A program made the translations under genes and the position numbers. A DNA stretch of 64,000 nucleotides from an uncultured Victivallis sp. (GTDB lineage Bacteria; Verrucomicrobiota; Lentisphaeria; Victivallales; Victivallaceae), in contig CALXOE010000005.1 in NCBI GenBank assembly GCA_944389935.1, positions 49,899 through 113,898 on the forward strand. The letters are read 5' to 3'. The notes below the pieces were generated by a model. The model saw only the letters and a program-made list of their open reading frames with translations, searched no databases and had not been told where the DNA came from. This document shows, in pieces, positions 8,984 through 17,299 of this stretch (its first letter is position 1; each line of letters starts with the position of its first letter).

Positions 8984-9002
8984 GTTATCTTTATAAGATA
9001 AC
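8984..9002. promoter_or_regulatory. Perfect 19-bp palindrome, candidate repressor operator
   Basis: GTTATCTTTATAAGATAAC is a perfect inverted repeat (8-bp arms around TAT) in the gap between the divergent methyltransferase and RND efflux operons. On the minus strand it overlaps a possible -10 (TATCTT, 18 bp from TTGCAA at 9019-9024). Such sites are typical targets of dimeric TetR/MarR-like repressors of efflux pumps, but no such gene lies next to it here. Confidence 0.55.
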
Positions 9003-9053
9003 CCCAATCCCACCGTTTTTGCAAGAGAATTGCGTTTTTTCAATAAAAATTAG

Positions 9054-9082
9054 TTGAAAATCACCTGTTTCGGAATTACCGT
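9054..9082 (+). promoter_or_regulatory. Candidate promoter of the RND efflux operon
   Basis: TTGAAA (9054-9059), 17 bp, TACCGT (9077-9082). The -10 matches only three consensus positions but has the TAnnnT form seen at other starts in this window. It would leave a leader of about 85 nt before the adaptor gene. Confidence 0.35.
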
Positions 9083-9172
9083 AAAAGCCCGGAAAACCGG
9101 CAGATATGCCGGGACAAACCGGATTTTTCCACACGGGTTGCCATCATACAAGAAAGAAAGACTTTTCACAAA

Positions 9173-10426
9173 ATGAAAAAGAGACTGACCTGGCTGGTGA
9201 TTCTCATCATTCTCGCCTGTGCGGCCGCCGGAATCGCATACCGGGCATGGCAGAAAACGCAGGAGGAGGCACAAATCAAACCGCGAACGCTCGCGGCAAT
9301 CGCCGTCGAAGCGGTTCTGCCCGAACGGGCGGCGATTCAGGATCACCGGATCTTCACCGGGGCGCTGAAATCATGGTCTCTCTACGAGGTTGCCCCGAAA
9401 GTCGGCGGCCGGCTCGAGGCGATTCACTTCGACGTCGGCGACCGGATTTCCGGCGGCGACGAGATCGCCAAAATCGAGGACATCGAATACAAGCAGAGCG
9501 TCGACCAGGCCGCCGCCGATCTCGAGGTGGCCAAGGCACAGCTGCGGCAGGCGGAAGTCATGCTCGACCTGCGCCGCCGCGAGTATGAGCGTTACAAGGC
9601 CCTCGACGAGAAGAAAGCGACGACCCAGGCGCTGCTCGAATCGGCCGAAACCGCGTTCTTCGCCCAGGAGGCCACCTACAACATGCAGAAAGCCGAAGTG
9701 AAACGGCGCGAAGCGATCCTCGACAATGCGAAACTCAAACTTGCCGACTGCGTCATCGCGGCGGAATGGCCCGGAGACGCCAACCCCCGTTTCGTCGGCG
9801 CCCGCTACGTCGACCAGGGCGCGCTGCTCGCGCCGAACCAGTCGATCCTCAGTATCGCCGAACTCGATCCGCTCCGCGCGGTCATCTACGTGATCGAGCG
9901 CGATTATCCGTACGTCAAGGCCGGGCAGGAAGCGGTTCTGACCACCGACGCCTACCCGGGCGTCGAATTCAAGGGCAAAGTCGCCCGGATCGCCCAGCTC
10001 CTCGAAGAGGGCACCCGCCAGGCAGAAGTGCAGCTCGAGATTCCGAATCCGGAGCTGAAGCTCAAACCCGGCATGTTCGTGCGCGTCCGGCTTGAATTCG
10101 CCTCGAAAGACAATGCCGTCGTCATCCCGCGCAATGCGATCGTGAAACGCGACGGACGCCAGGGCGTATTTGAAATCGACCCGGAAAAACGGATCGCCCA
10201 ATTCGTCCCGGTCGAACTCGGCATCTCTTCCGGGAACCGGGTCGAGATCCTCTCCCCCGATCTCAAGCGGGCTGTCGCGACCCTCGGCAACCATCTGCTG
10301 ACCGACGGCGTGCCGGTGCTCATTCCGGAAGAGGCCGCCCCGGAATCTCCCGCGAAGAATGAGAAAGCGGAAACAGTCCCGCCGGCCGAAGCCGGAGCGG
10401 AAACCGGAACCGAAACCGCGAAGTGA
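9173..10426 (+). CDS. RND efflux periplasmic adaptor (membrane fusion protein)
   Basis: 417 residues. One N-terminal membrane anchor (LTWLVILIILACAAAGIAYRAW, about residues 4-25), then the lipoyl half-motif (APKVGGRLEAIHFDVGDRISGGDEIAKIEDIEY), a long alpha hairpin (about 105-185, DLEVAKAQLRQAEVMLDL and on), the second lipoyl half, a beta barrel (AVIYVIERDYPYVKAGQEAVL) and a membrane-proximal domain ending in a Pro/Glu-rich tail. This is the HlyD/AcrA/MdtA architecture that links an inner-membrane RND pump to an outer-membrane channel. The pump gene follows after 10 nt. No TolC-type gene is in the window. Confidence 0.92.
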   Translation: MKKRLTWLVILIILACAAAGIAYRAWQKTQEEAQIKPRTLAAIAVEAVLPERAAIQDHRIFTGALKSWSLYEVAPKVGGRLEAIHFDVGDRISGGDEIAKIEDIEYKQSVDQAAADLEVAKAQLRQAEVMLDLRRREYERYKALDEKKATTQALLESAETAFFAQEATYNMQKAEVKRREAILDNAKLKLADCVIAAEWPGDANPRFVGARYVDQGALLAPNQSILSIAELDPLRAVIYVIERDYPYVKAGQEAVLTTDAYPGVEFKGKVARIAQLLEEGTRQAEVQLEIPNPELKLKPGMFVRVRLEFASKDNAVVIPRNAIVKRDGRQGVFEIDPEKRIAQFVPVELGISSGNRVEILSPDLKRAVATLGNHLLTDGVPVLIPEEAAPESPAKNEKAETVPPAEAGAETGTETAK

Positions 10427-10436
10427 GGACATACGC

Positions 10437-13400
10437 ATGAACATACCGGAATTCTGCGTCAAGCGACCGATCTTCATCTCGATGGTCAGCTGCATCGTGC
10501 TGATCCTCGGCGGGGTTGCGCTCTCGTATCTGCCGGTTGACCTCATGCCGGACATCACCTATCCCGGCGTGACGATCGTGACGACCTACGAGGACGCGAG
10601 TCCAGAAGAGGTCGAGGAACTGATCTCCAAGAAGATCGAGACCTCGCTCTCGGCGGTCTCCGGGGTGAAAGAGATCACGTCGACCTCAGGCGAGGGTTCG
10701 AGCAACGTGACCGTCTCATTCAACTGGGGAACGAACCTAGACGCGGCCGTCTCCGACGTGCGCGACCGCCTCGACCGGGTTGAACCCAGGCTGCCGGACG
10801 ACGCCGACAAGCCGATCCTCTACAAATTCGACTCGGCAAGCTCCCCGATCATGCGGCTCGGCGTCGCGACCGACATCGACCTGCTCGACGCGCGCAAACT
10901 GATCGAGGACCAGATTCAATACCGACTCGAACGCATCGACGGTGTCGCCTCCATCGAAATCAGCGGCGGACTCGAACGGGAAATCCAGGTGCTGTTCGAC
11001 GTCGACAAGGCCCGCATGCTCGATACCCAGCTCGAGAACGTGCTCTCCGTGCTCGAGAATGCGAACGTCACGACTCCCGCGGGCAATCTGCGCGAAGACC
11101 GGCTCGAAGTCCGCGTCCGCACTCCCGGGACGTTCACCTCCGTCGAACAGATCCGCGATACCGTCATCGCCACCGGGAAAAACGGCGACAAGATCCGCAT
11201 CGGCGACGTCGCCGAAGTCGTCGACACGCACAAGAAAGTCACCCGGTTCGTGCGCGTGAACGGCAAAAACGGCATTATGATTCAGGTCTACAAACAGTCC
11301 GGAGCCAACACCGTCAGCGTCGCGAACGATGTGCTCGACGAACTGGAGAAACTCAACGCGGAATTCGGTTCGCAGCTCAAACTCATGCCGATCATCAACT
11401 CCGCGGAGTACATTGAGAACTCAATCGCCGGCGTTGCCGATTCCGCGCTCACCGGAGGCCTGCTCGCCGTCATTGTGCTCTTCCTCTTTCTACGCAATTT
11501 CGGCAGCACGGTGGTCATCAGCATCAGCATTCCGATGTCGATCATCGCGACTTTCGCTCTGGTCTACTTCTGCGGTTACAATTTGAATATCATGACGCTC
11601 GGCGGACTCGCACTCGGCGTCGGCATGCTCGTGGACAACTCGATCGTCGTGCTCGAAAACATCACCCGGCTGCGCGATCACGGCATGGATCCGGATCAGG
11701 CCGCGATCAAGGGCACCGGCGAAGTCGCCATCGCCATTACGGCGAGCACGCTGACCACGCTGGCGGTCTTTCTGCCGCTGCTCTTCATGCAGGGGATGGC
11801 CGGTGTGATGTTCAAGCAGTTTTCCAGCGTCGTGACGTTCTCGCTGACCTGTTCGCTCTTCACGGCGATCACGCTCGTTCCGATGATGGCGGCCAAGTGC
11901 CTGAGTTCGAGCTTCAGCGTCGACGATCCGAATCTTTCGCCCATCAAACGGATTCTGGCCTCGACGGAATATTTCCAGCGCTGGCTCGAGCGGATCTACG
12001 GCAACGCACTCGATGTGGTGCTGCGTTTCCGCTGGCTGTTCATTTTCGCGCTCGTGGCGCTCGTCTGTTCGGTGATTCCGCTCGTGTTTCTGATCGGCAC
12101 CGAGCTCATGCCGAAAGCGGACGAGGGCGAGGTCCGGATCTACCTCGAAATGGAGGTCGGCACGAGTCCGGAAGTCGTGAACGAGATGGTCCGCTCCACC
12201 GAGGATGTGATCCGTGAAGTCTGCCGCGACGACATGAACGGCTGGGTCACATTCGCCGGAGCCTCGAGCTGGCGCGCCTCGGGCGGACACAAGGCGAACT
12301 ACAACATCCGGCTCAAGCCGCGTTCGGAGCGCATCCGCTCCGACCAGCAGATCGCCGAAGAGCTCGACCGCCGGCTCAAAGGATGGCCGGGCACGGTTTT
12401 CCGCGTCCGCGCGGGACAGGGGCTCTTCTCGCGCATGATGGGCGCGGGTTCCGGAGAGGGAGTCGCGGTTGAAGTCCGCGGGTTCGACTTCGATGTGGCC
12501 GCGTCGCTCGCGGCGCAGGTCAGCGAGGCGATGCAGTCGGTCCGCGGCATCACGGACGTGAAGCTCTCGCGCGACCTCGGCGTACCGGAGGAGCGGCTCT
12601 ACATCGACCGCGATAAAGCCAACGATCTCGGCGTGCCGGTCCGGCAGATCGCCGAAGCGCTCCGGACGATCCTCGCCGGTTCGGAAGCCGGCGAATTCCG
12701 CGAGGACGGCGACGAGTACACGATCCTCGTCAAGGTCAAGGACGCCGACCTCCTGACCCTCGACCAGATCCTCGACCTCTCGATCCGCAACGACAAGGGC
12801 GAAAACATCGTTCTGCGGAATCTCATCGACTACAACCGCGTCATGGGCCCCGTCAACATCGAACGGAAAAATCAGGAGCGCGTGCTGACCGTCGGCGGCA
12901 ACATCCTGAATCGCGACCTCGGCTCGGTCGTCGCGGACATTCAGGAGAAAATCGCGCAGATCCCGATGCCGCCCTCGTTCTCACTGCTCTTCTCGGGGGA
13001 CTATGAGGATCAGCAGGAGTCGTTCCGCGAACTCTCGTTCGCATTCGTGCTCGCGCTCGTGCTTGTCTACATGGTGATGGCGTGCCAGTTCGAGTCGCTG
13101 CGCGATCCGCTCGTGGTGATGTTCTCGGTGCCGCTGGCGGGATTCGGAGTCATTCTCGCGCTCTTCCTGACCGATACGACATTCAATATGCAGTCGTTCA
13201 TCGGCTGCATCATGCTCGCGGGGATCGTGGTGAACAATGCGATTCTGCTCGTCGACACGGCGAATCTGCTGCGGCGCGAGGGGATGCCGCTCGACAGGGC
13301 GATCCGCGAAGCGGGCACCCGGCGGCTCCGCCCGATCCTCATGACCACGCTCACGACCGTGCTCGGGCTCTTCCCGCTCGCGCTCGGCTGGGGCGACGGC

Positions 13401-13547
13401 GGCGAAACGCAGGCACCGATGGCGCGTGCCGTGATCGGCGGACTCTCGAGTTCAACGTTCATCACGCTCTTCTTCATCCCGGCGGTCTACTCCGTCGCGG
13501 AGTCGCTCTTCCGGAAAAAGGAGAAAAAACTGCCGCCGGAGGAGTAA
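10437..13547 (+). CDS. RND-family inner-membrane efflux transporter (AcrB/MdtB type)
   Basis: 1036 residues, normal for the family. TM1 follows FCVKRPIFISMVSCIVLILGG; large periplasmic loops lie between TM1-2 and TM7-8. TM4 carries GMLVDNSIVVLENI (D400, N401), the proton-relay position that is D-D in AcrB and D-N in many HAE/MdtB-like pumps; GTRRLRPILMTTLTTVLGLFPLALGWG near TM11 is also conserved. The start at 10437 follows GTGAGGA; longer upstream reading would overlap the adaptor gene. It exports hydrophobic compounds by proton exchange; substrates are not predictable. No heavy-metal methionine signature was noted. Confidence 0.92.
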   Translation: MNIPEFCVKRPIFISMVSCIVLILGGVALSYLPVDLMPDITYPGVTIVTTYEDASPEEVEELISKKIETSLSAVSGVKEITSTSGEGSSNVTVSFNWGTNLDAAVSDVRDRLDRVEPRLPDDADKPILYKFDSASSPIMRLGVATDIDLLDARKLIEDQIQYRLERIDGVASIEISGGLEREIQVLFDVDKARMLDTQLENVLSVLENANVTTPAGNLREDRLEVRVRTPGTFTSVEQIRDTVIATGKNGDKIRIGDVAEVVDTHKKVTRFVRVNGKNGIMIQVYKQSGANTVSVANDVLDELEKLNAEFGSQLKLMPIINSAEYIENSIAGVADSALTGGLLAVIVLFLFLRNFGSTVVISISIPMSIIATFALVYFCGYNLNIMTLGGLALGVGMLVDNSIVVLENITRLRDHGMDPDQAAIKGTGEVAIAITASTLTTLAVFLPLLFMQGMAGVMFKQFSSVVTFSLTCSLFTAITLVPMMAAKCLSSSFSVDDPNLSPIKRILASTEYFQRWLERIYGNALDVVLRFRWLFIFALVALVCSVIPLVFLIGTELMPKADEGEVRIYLEMEVGTSPEVVNEMVRSTEDVIREVCRDDMNGWVTFAGASSWRASGGHKANYNIRLKPRSERIRSDQQIAEELDRRLKGWPGTVFRVRAGQGLFSRMMGAGSGEGVAVEVRGFDFDVAASLAAQVSEAMQSVRGITDVKLSRDLGVPEERLYIDRDKANDLGVPVRQIAEALRTILAGSEAGEFREDGDEYTILVKVKDADLLTLDQILDLSIRNDKGENIVLRNLIDYNRVMGPVNIERKNQERVLTVGGNILNRDLGSVVADIQEKIAQIPMPPSFSLLFSGDYEDQQESFRELSFAFVLALVLVYMVMACQFESLRDPLVVMFSVPLAGFGVILALFLTDTTFNMQSFIGCIMLAGIVVNNAILLVDTANLLRREGMPLDRAIREAGTRRLRPILMTTLTTVLGLFPLALGWGDGGETQAPMARAVIGGLSSSTFITLFFIPAVYSVAESLFRKKEKKLPPEE

Positions 13548-13574
13548 CCGAATCCGAACAGCACGAAGAGACAA

Positions 13575-13607
13575 AGAACCCCGACGGTTTCCGGCCGTCG
13601 GGGTTCT
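13575..13607. terminator. Bidirectional terminator between RND pump and tandem PilT genes
   Basis: A 13-bp perfect stem (13575-13587 with 13595-13607) with a 7-nt loop, flanked by AAA and TTCT, sits in the 90-bp gap of two convergent genes. The U tract is short in both directions. Confidence 0.75.
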
Positions 13608-13637
13608 GCCGTATTCCGGAATCCTGTTCCGGGAAGA

Positions 13638-15848
13638 TCAGTAAGCGTCGTCCGCCTTGTAGTCGAGCATGTAGGACTGCATCTCCTCGAGGCTGATCTT
13701 GCCTTCGCTGTACAGCGTTTCGAGAGATTTCTGCATCGTGATCATGCCGTCCTTCGCGCCGGTTTCGAGCTGCGACTGGAGCATGGCGGTCTTGCCTTCG
13801 CGGATCAGCGCCTGAACCGGCGGGGTGCCGACGAGGATTTCAAACGCGGCCACGCGCCCCTTGCCGTCGACGGTCGGCAGCAGTCGCTGCGAGATGATTC
13901 CGAGAATCACGCTCGAAAGCTGCAGTTTGATCTGGTTCTGCTGGTGCGACGGGAACGAGTCGATGATACGGTCGATCGTCTGCGGCGCACTGTTCGTATG
14001 CAGCGTACCGAACACGAGGTGGCCCGTTTCCGCCGCGGTCAGCGCCGCCGCGATCGTCTCAGTATCGCGCATCTCACCGACGAGGATCACGTCCGGGTCT
14101 TCACGCAGTGCGTATTTGAGCGCCGCCGCGAACGAGTGGGTGTCCGAGTGAACTTCGCGCTGTTCGATGAGCGACATGATGTTGTTGTGCACGTATTCGA
14201 TCGGGTCTTCGATCGTGATGATGTGCTCGGCGCGATTGCGGTTGATGAAGTCGATCATACTCGCAAGTGAGGTCGACTTACCGCTGCCGGTCGGACCCGT
14301 GATCAGGATCAGCCCCTGCTGCTTGGTTGTGAGCTGCAGAATCTGCGGCGGCAGATGCAGATCTTCCGGCTTCGGAATTTTGCTCACGATCACACGGCAG
14401 ACGATACCGACCGTGCCGCGCTGATGGAATCCGTTCACACGGAAACGCCAGTTCTCACTCTCGCCGCTCTCCTGATCCATGACCAGAGAGATCGACAACG
14501 CGAGGTCGACTTCGCGATTCTCTTCAAATTCGACCTTCTGAACGGGGTTCAGAATACTGTTCAGCAGCCGGGCGGTATCCGTTCCGGTCAGAACCGGCAG
14601 TTCCAGCGGACGCAGTTCGCCGTGGATGCGCAGCACCGGGCTCGACCCTGCCGACAGCAGCAGGTCGGACGCGCCGGTTTTGACGGCGGTCTTGAGCAGA
14701 CGGCTCATGTCGATGAACTGAACGTCCGGATCTTCGGCATCTTCAGCGCTGCCGTACTGGCTCGCAAACGATTCTACGCCCGACTCCATGCCCTTGAGCA
14801 TGAGCTGCAGCTCATCGCGGTTCGAGACGGTCGCATTCGCATCGTCGAGCGTGATGAATCCATCCTTGTAGAGACGGAACACCGCGCGGGTGAATGTCAT
14901 CATGCCGCTCGAAGCGCCGCGTTTGAGCGCCTCGGCGAGAGAACGCATATCGCGGTCGCCGACCAGCTTCTTGATCGTCGGCGTGCCGACCATGACTTCG
15001 AGCGCCGGAATCATCCCCTGCCCGTCCGCGCGCGGAATCAGCCGCTGCGCAACGATACCGACCAGCGCATTGCCGAGATCGCTCGCGATCTGGAGGCGCT
15101 GTTCTTCCGGGTAGAGGTCGATGATACGTTCAACCGCCTGAACGGTGTCACCCGTGTGAACGGTCGTGATGACGAGGTGTCCGGTCATGGCCGCGGTGAT
15201 CGCAACCTGCGCGGTATCCATGTCGCGCATTTCGCCGATAACGATGACGTCGGGACTTTCACGAAGTGCCGCACGCAGTGCATCGGAGAAACTCGTCGTA
15301 CTCGAATTGAGTTCGCGCTGCGTCACCAGGCAGTTGATATCGCGATGGAGAAACTCGATCGGGTCCTCGATCGTGATGATATGCTTGTTGAAGTTGTGGT
15401 TGATGTAGTTGACCATCGCCGCCAGCGTGGTCGATTTACCGCTGCCGGTGGAGCCGACCACGATGATGATGCCGTTCTTGTGGCCGCACATTTCCGTCAA
15501 CGTCGCGGCGGGCAGCCCGAGCTCCTCAAAGAAGAGCGCCTCGCCCGGATAAACCGGACGCGCGACGAATGCCGGACCGGTCAGAGTATCGAGGAAGTTC
15601 AGACGAAACCGTTCCCCGCTCGGCAGAGTGAACGCCGCATCGTAACTGCCCCGGTTGCGGTACTCCTGTTCCGCTTTCGACGAGATGCACTGCTTGCGGA
15701 ATGCGTCGATCTCCTGAGCGGTCAGCAGCTCCTCCCCCTCCGGCAGAACCTGTCCGGAGCGTCGGAACGCGGGGGGTTTCCCCGCGGAAGCGAAAAGATC
15801 CGACGCCGCCGATTCCATGGCGTACTGCAGAAGAGCACTGATGTCCAT
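13638..15848 (-). CDS. Tandem PilT-family ATPase (PilU-like + PilT-like fusion)
   Basis: 736 residues, about twice a normal PilT (about 345-380). Half 1 (1 to about 370): Walker A GSTGSGKSTT (from 132), Asp box TIEDPIEFLH, Walker B DVIVIGEMRD, His box TGHLVITTVHT, and an end (LYKDGFITLDDANATVSNRDELQLML) resembling PilU. Half 2 (about 385-736): Walker A GPTGSGKSTS (518-526), TIEDPIEYVH, DVILVGEMRD, TGHLVFGTLHT, and the PilT-specific ALIREGK followed by a PilT-like tail. Both ATPase cores look intact. PilT powers retraction of type IV pili from the inner-membrane base and PilU assists it in the same motor. Monocistronic; AAGGAAA lies before the ATG. No frameshift joins the halves; it is one clean frame. 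Confidence 0.9.
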   Translation of the reverse strand: MDISALLQYAMESAASDLFASAGKPPAFRRSGQVLPEGEELLTAQEIDAFRKQCISSKAEQEYRNRGSYDAAFTLPSGERFRLNFLDTLTGPAFVARPVYPGEALFFEELGLPAATLTEMCGHKNGIIIVVGSTGSGKSTTLAAMVNYINHNFNKHIITIEDPIEFLHRDINCLVTQRELNSSTTSFSDALRAALRESPDVIVIGEMRDMDTAQVAITAAMTGHLVITTVHTGDTVQAVERIIDLYPEEQRLQIASDLGNALVGIVAQRLIPRADGQGMIPALEVMVGTPTIKKLVGDRDMRSLAEALKRGASSGMMTFTRAVFRLYKDGFITLDDANATVSNRDELQLMLKGMESGVESFASQYGSAEDAEDPDVQFIDMSRLLKTAVKTGASDLLLSAGSSPVLRIHGELRPLELPVLTGTDTARLLNSILNPVQKVEFEENREVDLALSISLVMDQESGESENWRFRVNGFHQRGTVGIVCRVIVSKIPKPEDLHLPPQILQLTTKQQGLILITGPTGSGKSTSLASMIDFINRNRAEHIITIEDPIEYVHNNIMSLIEQREVHSDTHSFAAALKYALREDPDVILVGEMRDTETIAAALTAAETGHLVFGTLHTNSAPQTIDRIIDSFPSHQQNQIKLQLSSVILGIISQRLLPTVDGKGRVAAFEILVGTPPVQALIREGKTAMLQSQLETGAKDGMITMQKSLETLYSEGKISLEEMQSYMLDYKADDAY

Positions 15849-15904
15849 AACTCACATTTCCTTACCTGTTATATGTAAAATCACTGAAGTCAATCTTGCC
15901 GGAC

Positions 15905-15933
15905 TTGAAAAGCACAAGTACGTCTGTTACTTT
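15905..15933 (+). promoter_or_regulatory. Candidate dut promoter
   Basis: TTGAAA (15905-15910), 17 bp, TACTTT (15928-15933). The transcript would start near 15940, downstream of the earliest possible ATG (15936), which argues for the inner dut start at 15975. Confidence 0.4.
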
Positions 15934-15974
15934 AAATGCAATATCGCATGAAAGCAAACCCCAAAGTCCACAAA

Positions 15975-16421
15975 ATGGTGAAAAAGTTGCAGATAAAGAT
16001 CAAAATGGCCGAAAACTGCGCCGATCTGGCCCCGGCGAAAGCCCATCCGGACGATGCCGCATTCGATCTCCGTTCCCGGATGGAAATGGAACTGCCCCCC
16101 GGGCGCAGCGTACTCGTGCCGACCGGACTCTTCCTCGAGCTCCCCCCGGGATACGAGGCGCAGGTGCGCCCCCGCAGCGGACTCGCGCTCAAACACAATC
16201 TCATGCTGACCAACTCCCCCGGCACGATCGACGCCGGATACCGCGGCGAAGTCGGCGTCATCATGTTCAACGCCGGAAGCGAACCGTTCCCGGTCAAACG
16301 CGGCGACCGCATCGCCCAGATGGTGATTGCAAAACTCCCGGAAGTCGAACTCACTCTCGCCGACGAACTCTCCGAAACCGGGCGCGGCGCGGGCGGTTTC
16401 GGCAGCACGGGACGGAGCTGA
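15975..16421 (+). CDS. dut: dUTP diphosphatase (dUTPase)
   Basis: 148 residues from the chosen start. All five motifs of trimeric dUTPase are present: [29 protein letters not shown] with the catalytic Asp, RIAQMVI, and the C-terminal [10 protein letters not shown] flap. It hydrolyses dUTP to dUMP, keeping uracil out of DNA and supplying thymidylate synthesis. Two earlier in-frame ATGs (15936, 15948) exist; 15975 is preferred because it gives the usual short N-terminus ([10 protein letters not shown]) and lies downstream of the likely transcript start, though no good ribosome site is seen for any. It is convergent with the DA1-like gene with 4 bp between stops. Confidence 0.92.
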   Translation: MVKKLQIKIKMAENCADLAPAKAHPDDAAFDLRSRMEMELPPGRSVLVPTGLFLELPPGYEAQVRPRSGLALKHNLMLTNSPGTIDAGYRGEVGVIMFNAGSEPFPVKRGDRIAQMVIAKLPEVELTLADELSETGRGAGGFGSTGRS

Positions 16422-16425
16422 CCGT

Positions 16426-17283
16426 TCACCGTTTCCCCTCGAGTTTCTCCAGCAGCGCCGGCAGTCCGTACCTCCGGGCGTAATCGCGCACAAGCCGGAA
16501 TCCGTCTCCGTAGACGGGATCGGAATTCTCCTCCATGCGCCGGTTGCGGGCGTCGTTGCCGTGCCGGCTGTTCACGAGGGAGGCGACATACTCGGCAAAT
16601 CCCTCGTTCCACTGTGCCGGAACGTGTTCCGCATGATGATTCAGCCACTCGTGCGCGGCCTCGTGCGCGGCGACCTCGATGAACTGCGCCGCAGGGAGTG
16701 AATCGAGAATGCGGACCGTGCACTTCTCGGAAACGATTTTCCCCGTATCACTCCGGCTCTGCCGCTCGTAACGACACTGTCCGAGTTCAAATTTTTTCCC
16801 GTCGGCGACTCCGCGCCCGGGATTCAGCTCCGCGAGAGAACAAAGTCCGAAACGGGCACGGCCGCACCCGCGCGATCCGAGAATCCCGGACACTTCATTC
16901 TCGATCCGGCGGTAGAGCGCCTCGGCCCTCCCCGGGTCGCGAACGGCGGTGGCCGCGCACTCGGGGCAGAGTTTCCGGCCATCCGGGAGCGAGGCTCCGT
17001 TCGTCGGCAGATCGCACGAAAAACAGCGCGGCAGCTCCGAACACTTCAGGCAGTAGAGCCGCTCCCTCCCGCCGGTCACAAATTTAACGTACCGCCCGGC
17101 CAGCGGCGCGTCACAGAGCGAACAACGTGGCAGAATCTTCTCCCAGCACTCGGGCGAGCAGAGAATCCGCCCCTCCGAACGCAGATACTGCCCCCGGATC
17201 TCCCGCCCGCATACCGAACACGAGAGCGCCTGCGCCACAATCGGAAGCAGGCCGAAAAGCAGAATCCAGACGCTGCGGCGCAT
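16426..17283 (-). CDS. Exported DA1-like zinc-finger metallopeptidase
   Basis: 285 residues with a signal peptide (VWILLFGLLPIVAQAL, cleavage near 20). Residues 22-110 hold three CxxC-rich LIM-like modules (CSVC...CSPEC, CSLC...CLKC, CFSC...CPEC). The C-terminal part has HEAAH at 207-211 followed by W, and NEGFAEY at 226-232, an HExxH plus Glu zinc site laid out as in the peptidase domain of plant DA1 (LIM domain plus HExxH). DA1 in plants is a ubiquitin-activated peptidase; the bacterial relatives are uncharacterised. Here the protein seems secreted to the periplasm, where paired cysteines might bind zinc or form disulfides. Start 17283 follows GGAGA and abuts the aldo/keto reductase gene. 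Substrate unknown. Confidence 0.7.
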   Translation of the reverse strand: MRRSVWILLFGLLPIVAQALSCSVCGREIRGQYLRSEGRILCSPECWEKILPRCSLCDAPLAGRYVKFVTGGRERLYCLKCSELPRCFSCDLPTNGASLPDGRKLCPECAATAVRDPGRAEALYRRIENEVSGILGSRGCGRARFGLCSLAELNPGRGVADGKKFELGQCRYERQSRSDTGKIVSEKCTVRILDSLPAAQFIEVAAHEAAHEWLNHHAEHVPAQWNEGFAEYVASLVNSRHGNDARNRRMEENSDPVYGDGFRLVRDYARRYGLPALLEKLEGKR

Positions 17284-17299
17284 GGGACACACTCTCCGA

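Noticed and set aside
14355..15878. 507-codon plus-strand open frame opposite the tandem PilT gene
   Set aside because: High-GC codon bias on the minus-strand gene leaves the antisense frame open; the product is Arg/Asp/His-rich low-complexity sequence without motifs, and no ribosome site.
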